Positions 45,701-64,000 of a stretch of 64,000 bases of DNA are shown piece after piece (positions within the stretch are counted from its first letter, which is position 1; each line of letters opens with the position of its first letter). The translations under genes and the position numbers were made by a program. The notes under the pieces were generated by a model, which made no database searches, was not told where the DNA came from, and saw only the letters and a program-made list of their open reading frames with translations. Source of the DNA: Limanda limanda (Eukaryota > Chordata > Actinopteri > Pleuronectiformes > Pleuronectidae); NCBI RefSeq assembly GCF_963576545.1, contig NC_083642.1, positions 497,177 to 561,176 of the forward strand. The letters are read 5' to 3'.

Positions 45701-48017
45701 GACACTGAGTGGAATCTAAACACATGAAAACCATGACAGCAGATCAAAAGATGGTGAGCCTCCTCAGTCCTGGAGATTAATGCCACAGTATTTATCTGTG
45801 GGTTTCCACTGCTCCCACCTGAGTCAGCAGGAGCCATGCTCTGTCCTCCTCTGGCCTCCAGGGCGTCGTACTCCTGGCCTTTGTTGTTCTTATCAAAAAA
45901 CCGCTTAAACCACTGGAGGAAGGTCAGAGCCACCGTGGAGTTCCTCTTCCTCAGCTCCTCCTCGGGGATGTACTGCAGAGACACAGGAGAACACAGAGAA
46001 ACCTCACAGATCTCTACTGGGAAAGAAGGACCTCTCACATAATCAAACAACTCACAAAACATGTTCATCCAAACTTGCAAAGACCAAAAGAAAGTTATCA
46101 GGTCTATAACCAATGTTGTATTTACAAAGTTGATACTAATTTAAATAATTGAGATAATGGTGCATTGATGATTATTTTGTTTTACAATGAACATAGAACA
46201 TAAAACCCTCAGTACACTTCTAAACAGCACTGATCAAATGTCACATATCATCAGATTCACTGCTCGCTCACCACTTATATATTATATTATATATAATATT
46301 TGGAGAAACTTACTCGTAAGACTCCAACTGTTCTGAAAGCAGCTTGCAGTAAACTGTAGTTGTGGATAGAATCCACCTGATCTTTGCTTTGGAACCGGAC
46401 CCTGGAAAGATCCAGAGACCCAGGAAACAGCAGGTCCATCAGCTGGCAGTACGCTGCACCTGGAGACAAACACACAGGCATTGTGTTACCTGTGTGAAAG
46501 GCCCTGACATCCTGTGTGTTGTGTGTTGCTGCTCTACAGATCAGATTGTTGAAGTTGCATCTCCTGAGACATCTCTCGTCTCAGAACAGAAATTAACTTG
46601 GTTTGCAGATTTAACAGGAAACACTTGGACAGAAGGTTTCAACCAAAAGCTGTAAACTATGGAACATGTGACTCATTTAATATGTAAACACCAGTGTGTA
46701 AAGATGGACGACTACATTTAGGACAAATTAATCTCCTCTTCAACAGGTGCAGTACAAACCAAATATCAGAATATCCTCTTACTCAAAACTATCATGCGTT
46801 CAAAAAATGAATGTGCACTGAAACCGTTCAGTCTTCTAAAATAAAAAGTATTAAATATTATGGTAATTTAATTAATATTATACAACTGTACAGTTTAAGG
46901 AAAAATTCAATGACTGATTATTTTACAGAAGCATTTGCGTTGTCAGTGTGTGTGAGAGTTCAGAGTAGATTCTGTTCTTATAGGAACCAGATCAGAAAAC
47001 TTTGGTGAATGTTGTGGTCTCTGTAAAGAACGAGGGCCTGAAGGCTCAGCCCACCTCGGACCCTCAGCCCACCTCGGAACCTCAGACCCTCAGCCCACCT
47101 CGGACCCTCAGCCCACCTCGGACCCTCAGACCCTCAGCCCACCTCGGACCCTCAGACTCTCGGACCCTCAGCCCACCTCGGATCCTCGGACCCTCAGCCC
47201 ACCTCAGACCCTCAGCCCACCTCGGACCCTCAGCCCACCTCGGACCCTCAGACCACCTCGGACCCTCAGACCCTCAGCCCACCTCGGACCCTCAGACCCT
47301 CAGCCCACCTCGGACCCTCAGACTCTCGGACCCTCAGCCCACCTCGGACCCTCAGACCCTTGGACCCTCAGCCCACCTCGGACCCTCAGCCCACCTCAGA
47401 CCCTCAGCCCACCTCAGACCCTCAGACCCTTGGACCCTCAGCCCACCTCGGACCCTCAGACCCTTGGACCCTCAGCCCACCTCGGACCCTCAGCCCACCT
47501 CAGACCCTCAGCCCACCTCGGACCCTCAGCCCACCTCGGACCCTCAGCCCACCTCAGACCCTCAGCCCACCTCGGACCCTCAGACTCTCGGACCCTCAGC
47601 CCACCTTGGACCCTCAGACCCTTGGACCCTCAGCCCACCTCGGACCCTCAGCCCACCTCAGACCCTCAGCCCACCTCAGACCCTCAGACCCTTGGACCCT
47701 CAGCCCACCTCGGACCCTCAGACCCTTGGACCCTCAGCCCACCTCGGACCCTCAGCCCACCTCAGACCCTCAGCCCACCTCGGACCCTCAGCCCACCTCA
47801 GACCCTCAGCCCACCTCAGACCCTCAGCCCACCTCGGACCCTCGGACCCTCAGCCGCGTGCGGACCCACCTGTGCAGACCTGCTCCACCTTGGTGAAGCG
47901 TGTCAGTAAAGTGTCGTTGAGCCACGCCAGCAGCTCGTAGCGGTTATAGGAGCGTACGTTCACTGATGCGTTCACGGCCACGTTCACGGCTACGTTCACG
48001 GCTACGTTCACAGCCAT
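30781..48017 (-). CDS. CH-domain / hAT-like / PWWP / ADD / DNA (cytosine-5)-methyltransferase, dnmt3b-type fusion, complete
   Basis: A de novo CpG methyltransferase paralogue with extra N-terminal domains. Coding exons in transcript order: 47870-48017, 46314-46459, 45819-45972, 44214-45682, 43685-43849, 42630-42728, 42044-42275, 41842-41907, 41382-41482, 40651-40785, 39546-39653, 39229-39370, 37730-38251, 36836-36880, 36653-36732, 36017-36129, 35747-35930, 34339-34423, 33763-33908, 33347-33437, 33038-33186, 32857-32942, 32630-32699, 32416-32537, 30781-31153. The sum is 5,031 nt in frame, 1,676 residues. Catalytic motifs are intact: SLFDGIATG (I), GGSPCNDLS with the catalytic Cys (IV), [10 protein letters not shown] (VI), [12 protein letters not shown] (VIII), [18 protein letters not shown] (X). 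Phase fixed one ambiguous acceptor (42275). Twelve exons match the neighbouring dnmt3b in length. It corresponds to the fish dnmt3b-type genes with a CH domain; I do not assign a numbered symbol. Confidence 0.9.
31325..32205. repeat. Composite minisatellite of GA runs and a 26-bp block
   Basis: Alternating (GA)n runs and AATCTGGGTGAGAGAGTATC-type blocks, each block followed by AGGACAC. About 17 blocks lie in the last intron of the CH-dnmt3b gene. The plus strand is purine. Confidence 0.95.
33686..33757. repeat. GT microsatellite abutting a splice donor
   Basis: A (GT)n tract ends 5 bp from the donor of exon 33763-33908, whose donor sequence is GTATGTACAC on the sense strand. Confidence 0.95.
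33985..34331. repeat. Telomere-like GGGTTAGGGTCA interstitial array
   Basis: About 350 bp of GGGTCA and GGGTTA hexamers with GGTGGTTA and GGGACA variants. The vertebrate telomere unit is TTAGGG; here TCAGGG is at least as common. It ends 7 bp from the donor of exon 34339-34423. Confidence 0.93.
34424..35206. other. AT-rich intron segment of the CH-dnmt3b gene
   Basis: Starts with a GGAAACA decamer-type repeat (34430-34462), then about 700 bp of AT-rich sequence without recognisable features. Confidence 0.6.
35207..35673 (-). mobile_element. Non-autonomous hAT element, copy 2, internally deleted
   Basis: Same family as the 764-bp element at 14893. It is 467 bp with TIRs TAGGGTTGCAAA / TTTGCAACCCTA and a perfect 8-bp duplication GATACAAG (35199-35206 and 35674-35681). 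The BED-finger frame is deleted, but the 14-bp inverted repeat in the centre is retained. It lies in the intron between the last ADD exon and the first methyltransferase exon. Confidence 0.93.
35747..36880 (-). other. ADD (ATRX-DNMT3-DNMT3L) domain of the fusion gene
   Basis: Exons 36836-36880, 36653-36732, 36017-36129 and 35747-35930 encode the cysteine-rich [47 protein letters not shown] and WICFLCQPH. All zinc-ligand positions that I can align with the neighbouring dnmt3b are present. ADD domains bind unmethylated histone H3K4 and autoinhibit the catalytic domain. Confidence 0.88.
37038..37722. repeat. 11-bp minisatellite abutting a splice donor
   Basis: About 62 copies of GGGACGGGTGA with GGGACAGGTGA and GAGACGGGTGA variants. 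It ends 6 bp from the donor of exon 37730-38251, so the coding frame runs artefactually into the array. Confidence 0.96.
38313..38801. mobile_element. Tc1/mariner-type MITE
   Basis: A 489-bp element with terminal inverted repeats longer than 50 bp (starting TAGTAGGGTCAGGAACCTCA, ending with its near-complement) and a flanking TA duplication. A direct repeat inside (CAGAGCACCTAGAATAATGT) occurs twice. It has no coding capacity. It lies in the intron between exons 37730-38251 and 39229-39370. Confidence 0.85.
39229..41482 (-). other. Divergent PWWP domain and flanking acidic motif of the fusion gene
   Basis: Exons 41382-41482, 40651-40785, 39546-39653 and 39229-39370. The PWWP core reads [20 protein letters not shown], then [13 protein letters not shown], against [17 protein letters not shown] and [12 protein letters not shown] in the neighbouring dnmt3b. 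The Phe and second Trp that form the aromatic cage are kept. The GDG segment holding the conserved cage-side Asp is absent, and the exon is 24 nt shorter. The preceding exon encodes [15 protein letters not shown], a good SUMO-interacting consensus. Confidence 0.8.
39834..40575. mobile_element. hAT-like non-autonomous element with ATCGATAC-type ends
   Basis: A 742-bp segment starting TAGTGGTGGGGGGGAAATCG and ending in a C-rich CCCCCCCCTA. It is flanked by TTATGAGT and TAATGAGT (7 of 8 match). Subterminal TATCGCGATA and ATCGCAATA motifs resemble those in the element at 24059. It has no transposase. Confidence 0.6.
42777..43614 (+). mobile_element. Non-autonomous hAT element, copy 3, carrying a BED-finger frame
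   Basis: An 838-bp element with TIRs TAGGGTTGCAAA / TTTGCAACCCTA and an 8-bp duplication AACACAAC (42769-42776 and 43615-43622). Its 68-codon BED-finger frame (43271-43477, plus) differs from copy 1 at only two residues. It is inserted in an intron of the CH-dnmt3b gene in the opposite orientation to copies 1 and 2. Confidence 0.93.
44214..45682 (-). other. Single 1,469-nt exon: coiled coil plus decayed hAT-like RNase H-type domain
   Basis: About 489 codons without a stop. The first ~100 residues hold an acidic SUMO-interacting-like motif ([10 protein letters not shown]) and a charged coiled coil ([20 protein letters not shown]). The rest follows the order of hAT/DUF4371-type transposase cores: a strand pair ([18 protein letters not shown], then [12 protein letters not shown]), then [20 protein letters not shown] in the position of the usual 'LSNLVGLSTDGA' segment, then [21 protein letters not shown] helical C-terminal part contains [11 protein letters not shown]. 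The first acidic catalytic position appears lost, so it is unlikely to be an active transposase. The hAT assignment is by pattern only; a decayed exonuclease-like RNase H fold is the alternative. Confidence 0.55.
45819..48017 (-). other. EB1-like calponin-homology module (coding exons 1-3 of the fusion gene)
   Basis: Exons 47870-48017, 46314-46459 and 45819-45972 align to mapre1 exons 1-3. MAVNV is followed by [17 protein letters not shown], then [20 protein letters not shown] and [16 protein letters not shown], then [20 protein letters not shown]. The second exon is 146 nt, as in mapre1. The first is 27 nt longer because a 12-bp GCTACGTTCACG unit expands the N-terminus. The hydrophobic CH core is kept. 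The lysine-rich EB1 segment KLVKGKF, part of the microtubule-contact region, is replaced by EELRKRN, so microtubule binding is doubtful. The linker and EB-homology coiled coil are absent. Confidence 0.9.
47045..47855. repeat. 18-bp minisatellite abutting the first coding exon's donor
   Basis: About 45 units of CAGCCCACCTCGGACCCT with CAGACCCTTGGACCCT variants end 14 bp from the donor of exon 47870-48017. On the sense strand each unit contains GAGGTGGGC, similar to the true donor CAGGTGGGT. Open frames across it are artefacts of the 18-bp period. Confidence 0.96.
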
Positions 48018-48037
48018 CTCCCAACCCGGTGACAGAG
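48018..48037 (-). other. 5'UTR part of the first coding exon of the CH-dnmt3b gene
   Basis: The sense strand has the acceptor CCTTTGCAG, then 20 untranslated bases before ATG (48015-48017). This implies an upstream non-coding exon. Confidence 0.6.
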
Positions 48038-48188
48038 CTGCAAAGGTACAAGTGCATCGACATTAGAGACACAAAAAACACGGATCTACGTCTGTGGCTT
48101 TGAAGACACAGGCTACAGTACATGTGAGAAAACACAGAAGCATTTAGCACAAAGCAAATGTGAGCGTTCACAAAACAATACTTCTGAT

Positions 48189-50500
48189 TCACTGCTTCCT
48201 GTTGACTGTGTGTGTTTGATGCACTGCTTCCTGTTGACTGTGTGTGTTTGATGCACTGCTTCCTGTTGACTGTGTGTGTTTGATTCACTGCTTCCTGTTG
48301 ACTGTGTGTGTTTGATTCACTGCTTCCTGTTGACTGTGTGTGTTTGATTCACTGCTTCCTGTTGACTGTGTGTGTTTGATTCACTGCTTCCTGTTGACTG
48401 TGTGTGTTTGATTCACTGCTTCCTGTTGACTGTGTGTTTCTGTGTGTGTTAGATTCACTGCTTCCTGTTGACTGTGTGTGTTTACTGTGTGTGTTTGATT
48501 CACTGCTGCCTGTTGACTGTGTGTGTTTGATTCACTGCTTCCTGTTGACTGTGTGTTTCTGTGTGTGTTAGATTCACTGCTTCCTGTTGACTGTGTGTGT
48601 TTACTGTGTGTGTTTGATTCACTGCTGCCTGTTGACTGTGTGTGTTTCTGTGTGTGTTTGATTCACTGCTTCCTGTTGACTGTGTGTGTTTCTGTGTGTG
48701 TTTGATTCACTGCTTCCTGTTGACTGTGTGTGTTTGATTCACTGCTTCCTGTTGACTGTGTGTGTTTGATTCACTGCTTCCTGTTGACTGTGTGTGTTTG
48801 ATTCACTGCTTCCTGTTGACTGTGTGTGTTTGATTCACTGCTTCCTGTTGACTGTGTGTGTTTGATTCACTGCTTCCTGTTGACTGTGTGTGTTTGATTC
48901 ACTGCTTCCTGTTGACTGTGTGTGTTTGATTCACTGCTTCCTGTTGACTGTGTGTGTTTGATTCACTGCTTCCTGTTGACTGTGTGTGTTTGATTCACTG
49001 CTTCCTGTTGACTGTGTGTGTTTGATTCACTGCTTCCTGTTGACTGTGTGTGTTTGATTCACTGCTTCCTGTTGACTGTGTGTTTCTGTGTGTGTTAGAT
49101 TCACTGCTTCCTGTTGACTGTGTGTGTTTACTGTGTGTGTTTGATTCACTGCTGCCTGTTGACTGTGTGTGTTTCTGTGTGTGTTTGATTCACTGCTTCC
49201 TGTTGACTGTGTGTGTTTCTGTGTGTGTTTGATTCACTGCTTCCTGTTGACTGTGTGTGTTTGATTCACTGCTTCCTCCTGACTGTGTGTGTTTACTGTG
49301 TGTGTTTGATTCACTGCTTCCTGTTGACTGTGTGTGTTTGATTCACTGCTTCCTGTTGACTGTGTGTGTTTGATTCACTGCTTCCTGTTGACTGTGTGTG
49401 TTTGATTCACTGCTTCCTGTTGACTGTGTGTGTTTGATTCACTGCTTCCTGTTGACTGTGTGTGTGTGATTCACTGCTTCCTGTTGACTGTGTGTGTTTA
49501 CTGTGTGTGTTTGATTCACTGCTGCCTGTTTACTGTGTGTGTTTCTGTGTGTGTTTGATTCACTGCTTCCTGTTGACTGTGTGTGTTTGATTCACTGCTT
49601 CCTGTTGACTGTGTGTGTTTCTGTGTGTGTTTGATTCACTGCTTCCTGTTGACTGTGTGTGTTTGATTCACTGCTTCCTGTTGACTGTGTGTGTTTGACT
49701 CACTGCTTCCTGTTGACTGTGTGTGTTTGATTCACTGCTTCCTGTTGACTGTGTGTGTTTGACTCACTGCTTCCTGTTGACTGTGTGTGTTTGATTCACT
49801 GCTTCCTGTTGACTGTGTGTGTTTCTGTGTGTGTTTGATTCACTGCTCCCTGTTGACTGTGTGTGTTTCTGTGTGTGTTTGATTCACTGCTTCCTGTTGA
49901 CTGTGTGTTTCTGTGTGTGTTTGATTCACTGCTTCCTGTTGACTGTGTGTGTTTCTGTGTGTGTTTGATTCACTGCTTCCTGTTGACTGTGTGTGTTTCT
50001 GTGTGTGTTTGATTCACTGCTTCCTGTTGACTGTGTGTGTTTCTGTGTGTGTTTGATTCACTGCTTCCTGTTGACTGTGTGTGTTTGATTCACTGCTTCC
50101 TGTTGACTGTGTGTGTTTCTGTGTGTGTTTGATTCACTGCTTCCTGTTGACTGTGTGTGTTTGATTCACTGCTTCCTGTTGACTGTGTGTGTTTCTGTGT
50201 GTGTTTGATTCACTGCTTCCTGTTGACTGTGTGTGTTTGATTCACTGCTTCCTGTTGACTGTGTGTGTTTCTGTGTGTGTTTGATTCACTGCTTCCTGTT
50301 GACTGTGTGTGTTTCTGTGTGTGTTTGATTCACTGCTTCCTGTTGACTGTGTGTGTTTGATTCACTGCTTCCGGTTGACTGTGTGTGTTTGATTAACTGC
50401 TTCCTGTTGACTGTGTGTGTTTCTGTGTGTGTTTGATTCACTGTTTCCTGTTGACTGTGTGTGTTTGATTCACTGCTTCCTTTTGAATGTGTGTGTTTGA
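48189..50500. repeat. 2.3 kb minisatellite, 32-bp unit, in intron 1 of the CH-dnmt3b gene
   Basis: About 70 units of GATTCACTGCTTCCTGTTGA followed by CTGTGTGTGTTT, with a longer form carrying an added TCTGTGTGTGTTT. Long-form and short-form units occur in blocks: short at 48705-49075 and 49290-49460, alternating long at 49800-50340. A roughly 180-bp block at about 48520-48720 is repeated at about 49050-49250. Confidence 0.96.
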
Positions 50501-51235
50501 TGCGCATCTCAAACTTCCTGCATGTACGCGAACGCAACCATTGGATGACGCGCCTCTGCACCAATCACAATCGAGTGTGGGACCTTCTGACCAATGGGAG
50601 CCCGCAGCCGGGTCCGGGAGCCAGCTGACTCTGGATCAGATCCTGAACCGGTTTGAATCACAGTCTGTGTGTGACCCGCGGGTTCGAAGCGGACCCGACG
50701 GGTCTCAGACCCGCTGAGGACAAAGCGAGTGAAGACACTGAGGACAGACAACATGTGGACAAACAAAGAGTCCGGCCTGTCACGTGTCCTAGCCGGATGC
50801 TAGCTGCGGGAGCTAACCGCGTTACACAGTTTACACAAACACACAAGGTGCGCACGCAGATCGAAGCTTTAGTGAAACGGAAGGAAACGAACCGAACGAG
50901 GAACTTTCCAGAAGAGTTCTGCAGAACCACGTGTTCCTCTGGGGACAAGCTAACTCACACGGTAGCTAGCTAGCTAGCTCCCTGACGCGTGTTAATGAGG
51001 AACCCAGTGAGTTCGTGTTGTGATGAACGGGACATTAGCCGTGGTGGCTACATGTCGCTAGCTAACACGTACGTGAACATAACGCTAACTATGATTCTAA
51101 CAAAGAAACCTGCGTTAAAAACTGCGTGGTGACGTTAGCGTGCGTGTGTGCTAGCACGGTGTGCGTGTTCGAAACAACGCGAGTTCACAATAAACTAAAC
51201 CGGTTTAAATCCAGCTGTTGTTGTGCTTCACTCAC

Positions 51236-51350
51236 CGTGTCTCCGTCGGGTCCCTGCGGGGATTCAGAGCCCGGAACCCGGCTGCGGCCCCCCGGGGCCC
51301 GCCCCCCGGAACCCGGCTCCGCCCCCGGGTCATCCCCGGCTCTGGTCTAA
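51236..51350 (-). promoter_or_regulatory. Probable non-coding first exon and CpG-rich promoter of the CH-dnmt3b gene
   Basis: A GC-rich block contains a strong sense-strand donor GAGACACG|GTGAGTGAAG (donor at 51235). GCTAGC/GTTAGC motif clusters flank it on both sides (about 50790-51070 and 51430-51500). A second CpG-containing area with ATTGG and CCAAT boxes lies at 50540-50580. The start site is not determinable from sequence alone. Confidence 0.5.
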
Positions 51351-52754
51351 CCCGGGTTAACATCACTAAACCTCTTTGTCCCGATTAAATAACTTCATAC
51401 ACAACATGCTCCTGAACCTGTCTGTTTCCTGGCTAGCTCTGGAGCTAAGCTAGCGCCTGTCGTTAGCCATTAGCCGTTAGCCGTTGATGCTAACCATGCG
51501 CTAAGTGTAATAATCTCATTCACATGATTCCATGTTCTGTAGATTCATGTTTTATATATTTGTAGAGAAAAGTGAAACTGAAAGTGACAGTTATGTTTAA
51601 ACAGGAAACAGTTTCCCACGTGCTAAGCTAACACCGCTAGCAAACATGTACATGTTAAATCAAGCATTCAGATTTTTAATACTTTAATATTTACTCATTC
51701 GTCAGGAAAACAAAACCGAAATATTTAGTTCTACGAATAAACTACGAATCTGACTCCTGCAGTGGCGGATGGGAAATTAAAAAGGTTTTGATCATCATAC
51801 GTTTGTGTATAATTACAATGTTTCTGTGTGTAATCAGCAATGAACCTATATATATATTTATATTTATAGTAAATATTTATATGAATTAAAACTTGATATA
51901 GAGTTCACACCATGTTAAAGCCTATGAGACAAATTGTGATTTGTGAATATGGGATATACAAATCAAATCTGATTGATTGATATTAAGGTAAAATTAGTGG
52001 TAACCATGTTCATTCACGTGAGTCACCAGCAAGCCCCTGATTGGCTGGTGGGACGTCACATAGGATTAAATGAGTAATCACGGAAGTGCATAATAATAAT
52101 TTAATAATTTCACCAGCGATACTGATTATTATTTGAAATTTATTCTAACATATGTACAAACCAGAGTTTATAAAAGATTTGGTTCAAACAATGTGGCGAC
52201 AAACTGCAGCTGATTGGACGGAAAGGAAAACACGAAGCATAAACATATAATACACAGAAGTTCAGATATCAAGGCCACAGCTTTTCTCCTGAGGTCAAGA
52301 GGTTAATGTCAGAGAAATTCATTGAACGCACTTTGACTTTAAGATTTTCTTTATTAACAAATTAATTGATTCTGTTTTGTTTTCTGCCTCATTGAAAGTG
52401 ATTAACACATTAACTGTCACCATCACTGCCTTTATTCAGCTCCTTGAGATTTTATATTTTTATATCATTAGTTCTACATCTTGTAACACTTACATCTGCC
52501 AAAACCATAACTTCATAGGATATTTTGTCTTTCATCACTGTATATTTAAATCCTCTGTATCACCAGCAGCTCCACCAGCACACACGTCTCCAGTGACTTC
52601 ATCTCACTGCAGTGAACCCACCTCAGGTTGAGATTCTGACGCCTTCATTTCTAATGAAGGTAATAGCTTCCATTCCTCTGACCTCTGACCCCGGGGGGGG
52701 AGGAGTCTTCAGGTAGATGGATCAGCGTCTCAAACACGACACGTCTCAGTGGAT
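51351..52754. other. Intergenic region between the two dnmt3b genes
   Basis: AT-rich sequence with GCTAGC-type motifs at its left end. I see no gene, RNA or clear transposon in it. Confidence 0.6.
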
Positions 52755-54674
52755 TTTAGCAGCAAGCTGTTTTTTATTGAATAGAATTATATACATGTGG
52801 CTATAGGAAATACACAAATATAAAAAAAAGAACAAGGGTTTTCCCTTAAAGAAGTACAAAAATAACAGAATCCGATCTTTTCAAAGGCTTTTGCAGTTTA
52901 GATTCATAAAAAGTAAAATGACAAAACTGAAAACAGAAACACAATCTGAATCTGATCAAAGATAAAGCACAAAACAGCTTAAGAGAAAAGAGTAGAAACT
53001 GTTCTCAGAAGACTATCACACACGCAAATGGTTTACATCTAAATAACAAACTCTGTAAACAGCTATTGATTAACGTTCTATGTCGTGTTATAATATAACA
53101 AGTTTCAAGCAAGCTTTGAACGGTGTTAATATAAAATGTATCTTCCTAATATACATAAAGTCTTAAAAGAGCACGGTTACAAAAGAGAAGAACTTGTGTC
53201 CTGGTTCCGTTGAACCTTCCACGTTCATCAGTGTTAACGAAGCATGTAAACAGTCACTTTGAGTTTTTAACAGCTGTGAAATCAGACGTGATCCTGTGGC
53301 TCTGAGCACCAGAGGAGTCCGAGCCAGAACTCTTACTAAGTAACTTGTAAACTTTTCTATGGATACAGTAAACACAACACTGTGTAAAAAAACAGTTCCA
53401 GTGGTAACAAGCTAAATATAGTTATATAAACATACAGGTCACATGGGAGCAGAACATATTCACAGAACAGAGACACTAAGGTGTCTGAGGTAATGCCCGT
53501 TTACTTTAATTTGGTGTCATTAGAAAAAAATCTTCCAGTTTTCAAAACAACATCAATATCTGAAAGATGGACGCCATGTTCCAGTGAGTGAGGTCACAGG
53601 TTCCTGGTTCACACCCTGAAGCTGAAGCCTTGGACCAGGAAACACAAACTGACCCGGGATCCTCAGTAGAGAACTCAATGCTTCTTCTGGAAACAGATGA
53701 TCATTACGTGTCATGATGTAAACGTACTGTACACAGAAGCATGTTCCCCACAGGGACCTTAGTGAAGCATCTTCTAAATGGTTCAGTCCTTTAAATCTTT
53801 AGAGTCTTTTTGAAACTGAAAAACTTAGAAAAAGTAGTCAGTGCTAGTTTACAAAAATATAGTTTTTTTCAATTTCTGGAAAAAGGTTTTAACTGAAGTG
53901 ACGGACTCACTTGTTTCCGTGGAGACGCTGGCCTCCAGCTGCTTTATCATTAAAACAATAATCAAACATCTACAGTCAAAGAAACATAACCACTCTTAGT
54001 TTCTAAGCGGTTTGAAACGTCGATAAAAGACAAAACCTCCACATCTGTTCTTGCGTTGGCTTTGTTTCAAGTATTTGTGTGTTTCACACTATCTACACAA
54101 ACATGTTCATAAAACCTTTAATAAAAGTTGTTTTTCCTCCTTCACAGTATTTCTGTGGCTAAGACTTATGGGATATGTAGTTTTGGTGAAATTGCCGGAT
54201 CATATTTAAAATAGTGTTAATAATGCTGAGACTAGTGAAACAGCAGGAGGCGTTCAAGACGCCCGATAACTTTGGTTCAGGTCAGATTAAAAGTTTCTTC
54301 AGATTAACATCAACCGGCCTGTCACATATTTTAATCATCAGAGAAACGCAGTGTTGATAAAACTTTGTGATATGAAGCCACTTTAAAAGTTGTGTTAAAT
54401 TGTTTTCTATTTTCCTACAACTAAGAAGTGTTGACAACTTAAAAACAATACCTCTAAAGAAATCTAATTAAATCCCTGTGCAGTCCTCATTTTCTAAACC
54501 AAAGGAAGGAGTTGGTGATGAACCCCTCTTCTGTGTGTGTGTTAGTGTGTGTTAGTGTGTGTTAGTGTGTGTTAGTGTGTGTTACAGTGCATCCTAACAG
54601 CTGCTGTGGACTCTGAGGAACCTCCTGACTCGCATCACCCTGTGTGACCACAGGTGGCGTCGGGTTCCTGGAGT
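52755..54674 (-). other. dnmt3b: Probable 3'UTR of dnmt3b
   Basis: An AT-rich region free of convincing coding sequence runs from the dnmt3b stop to an AATAAA on the minus strand (plus 52773-52778). It includes a 10-bp GTGTGTTAGT repeat (54531-54584). Confidence 0.5.
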
Positions 54675-63821
<9,147 letters not shown>

Positions 63822-64000
63822 CTGAGAGAACAGACGAAGAAGAAGAGTCAGCGTTCCACTTCCAAACTTCATGATCTCATTGTTATTGAGGTGAAGACGG
63901 AGGTCGAGACGTTACACAATCACACACAGAAACCCACAACAGCACGGAGACGTGACATGAAGGGGGCGGAGCTTCAGACGAGCAGAGACGTCTCTGGTGA

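Noticed and set aside
47002..47940. Plus-strand 312-codon frame rich in Pro, Ser and Gln
   Set aside because: The 18-bp repeat period keeps all frames open; it lies antisense in an intron and has no splice or start context.

Overview
This window is vertebrate nuclear DNA, most likely from a teleost (percomorph-like) fish. The genes are split into short exons with GT-AG introns, the introns are packed with microsatellites and minisatellites, hAT and Tc1/mariner-type miniature elements are present, and two dnmt3b-type genes lie in tandem beside mapre1 (human DNMT3B and MAPRE1 are also neighbours). All four recognised genes are on the minus strand. Exon boundaries were set by hand from splice sites, reading phase and protein homology; there is no RNA evidence behind them. 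Layout from right to left, the direction of transcription: (1) 63821-54675, the 3' two thirds of a canonical dnmt3b (PWWP, ADD, methyltransferase), with its N-terminus beyond the right edge and a probable 3'UTR down to about 52755. (2) 51350-30781, a second dnmt3b-type gene of 25 coding exons and about 1,676 predicted residues. Its first three coding exons encode an EB1-like calponin-homology (CH) domain and its fourth is a single 1.47 kb exon resembling a decayed hAT-transposase RNase H fold. These precede a divergent PWWP, an ADD, a full methyltransferase domain and a Ser/Thr-rich tail that runs past the usual stop. (3) 29300-19007, mapre1 (EB1), complete at 261 residues, with a likely long 3'UTR to about 15935. 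(4) 14089-1, the 5' 60% of acss2 (cytosolic/nuclear acetyl-CoA synthetase), continuing beyond the left edge. The CH exons in gene 2 match mapre1 in order and partly in length (both second coding exons are 146 nt), and the two dnmt3b genes share twelve exons of identical length. The simplest history is tandem duplication of a dnmt3b-mapre1 block, followed by fusion of the upstream mapre1 copy's 5' exons to the downstream dnmt3b copy. A CH domain on fish Dnmt3b-type proteins is, to my recollection, already reported; the hAT-like exon, the putative SUMO-interacting motifs and the C-terminal tail are the parts I would regard as possibly undescribed. Much of the remaining sequence is tandem repeat: arrays with units of 10 to 48 bp, the largest being 3.7 kb in mapre1, 2.7 kb in acss2, 2.3 kb in intron 1 of gene 2, and 1.7 and 1.6 kb in dnmt3b. 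Long open frames inside these arrays are artefacts of unit lengths divisible by three or of purine-only sequence. Several arrays end within a few bases of a 5' splice site. Functionally the window combines de novo DNA methylation (two dnmt3b paralogues), microtubule plus-end tracking (mapre1) and acetyl-CoA supply (acss2).
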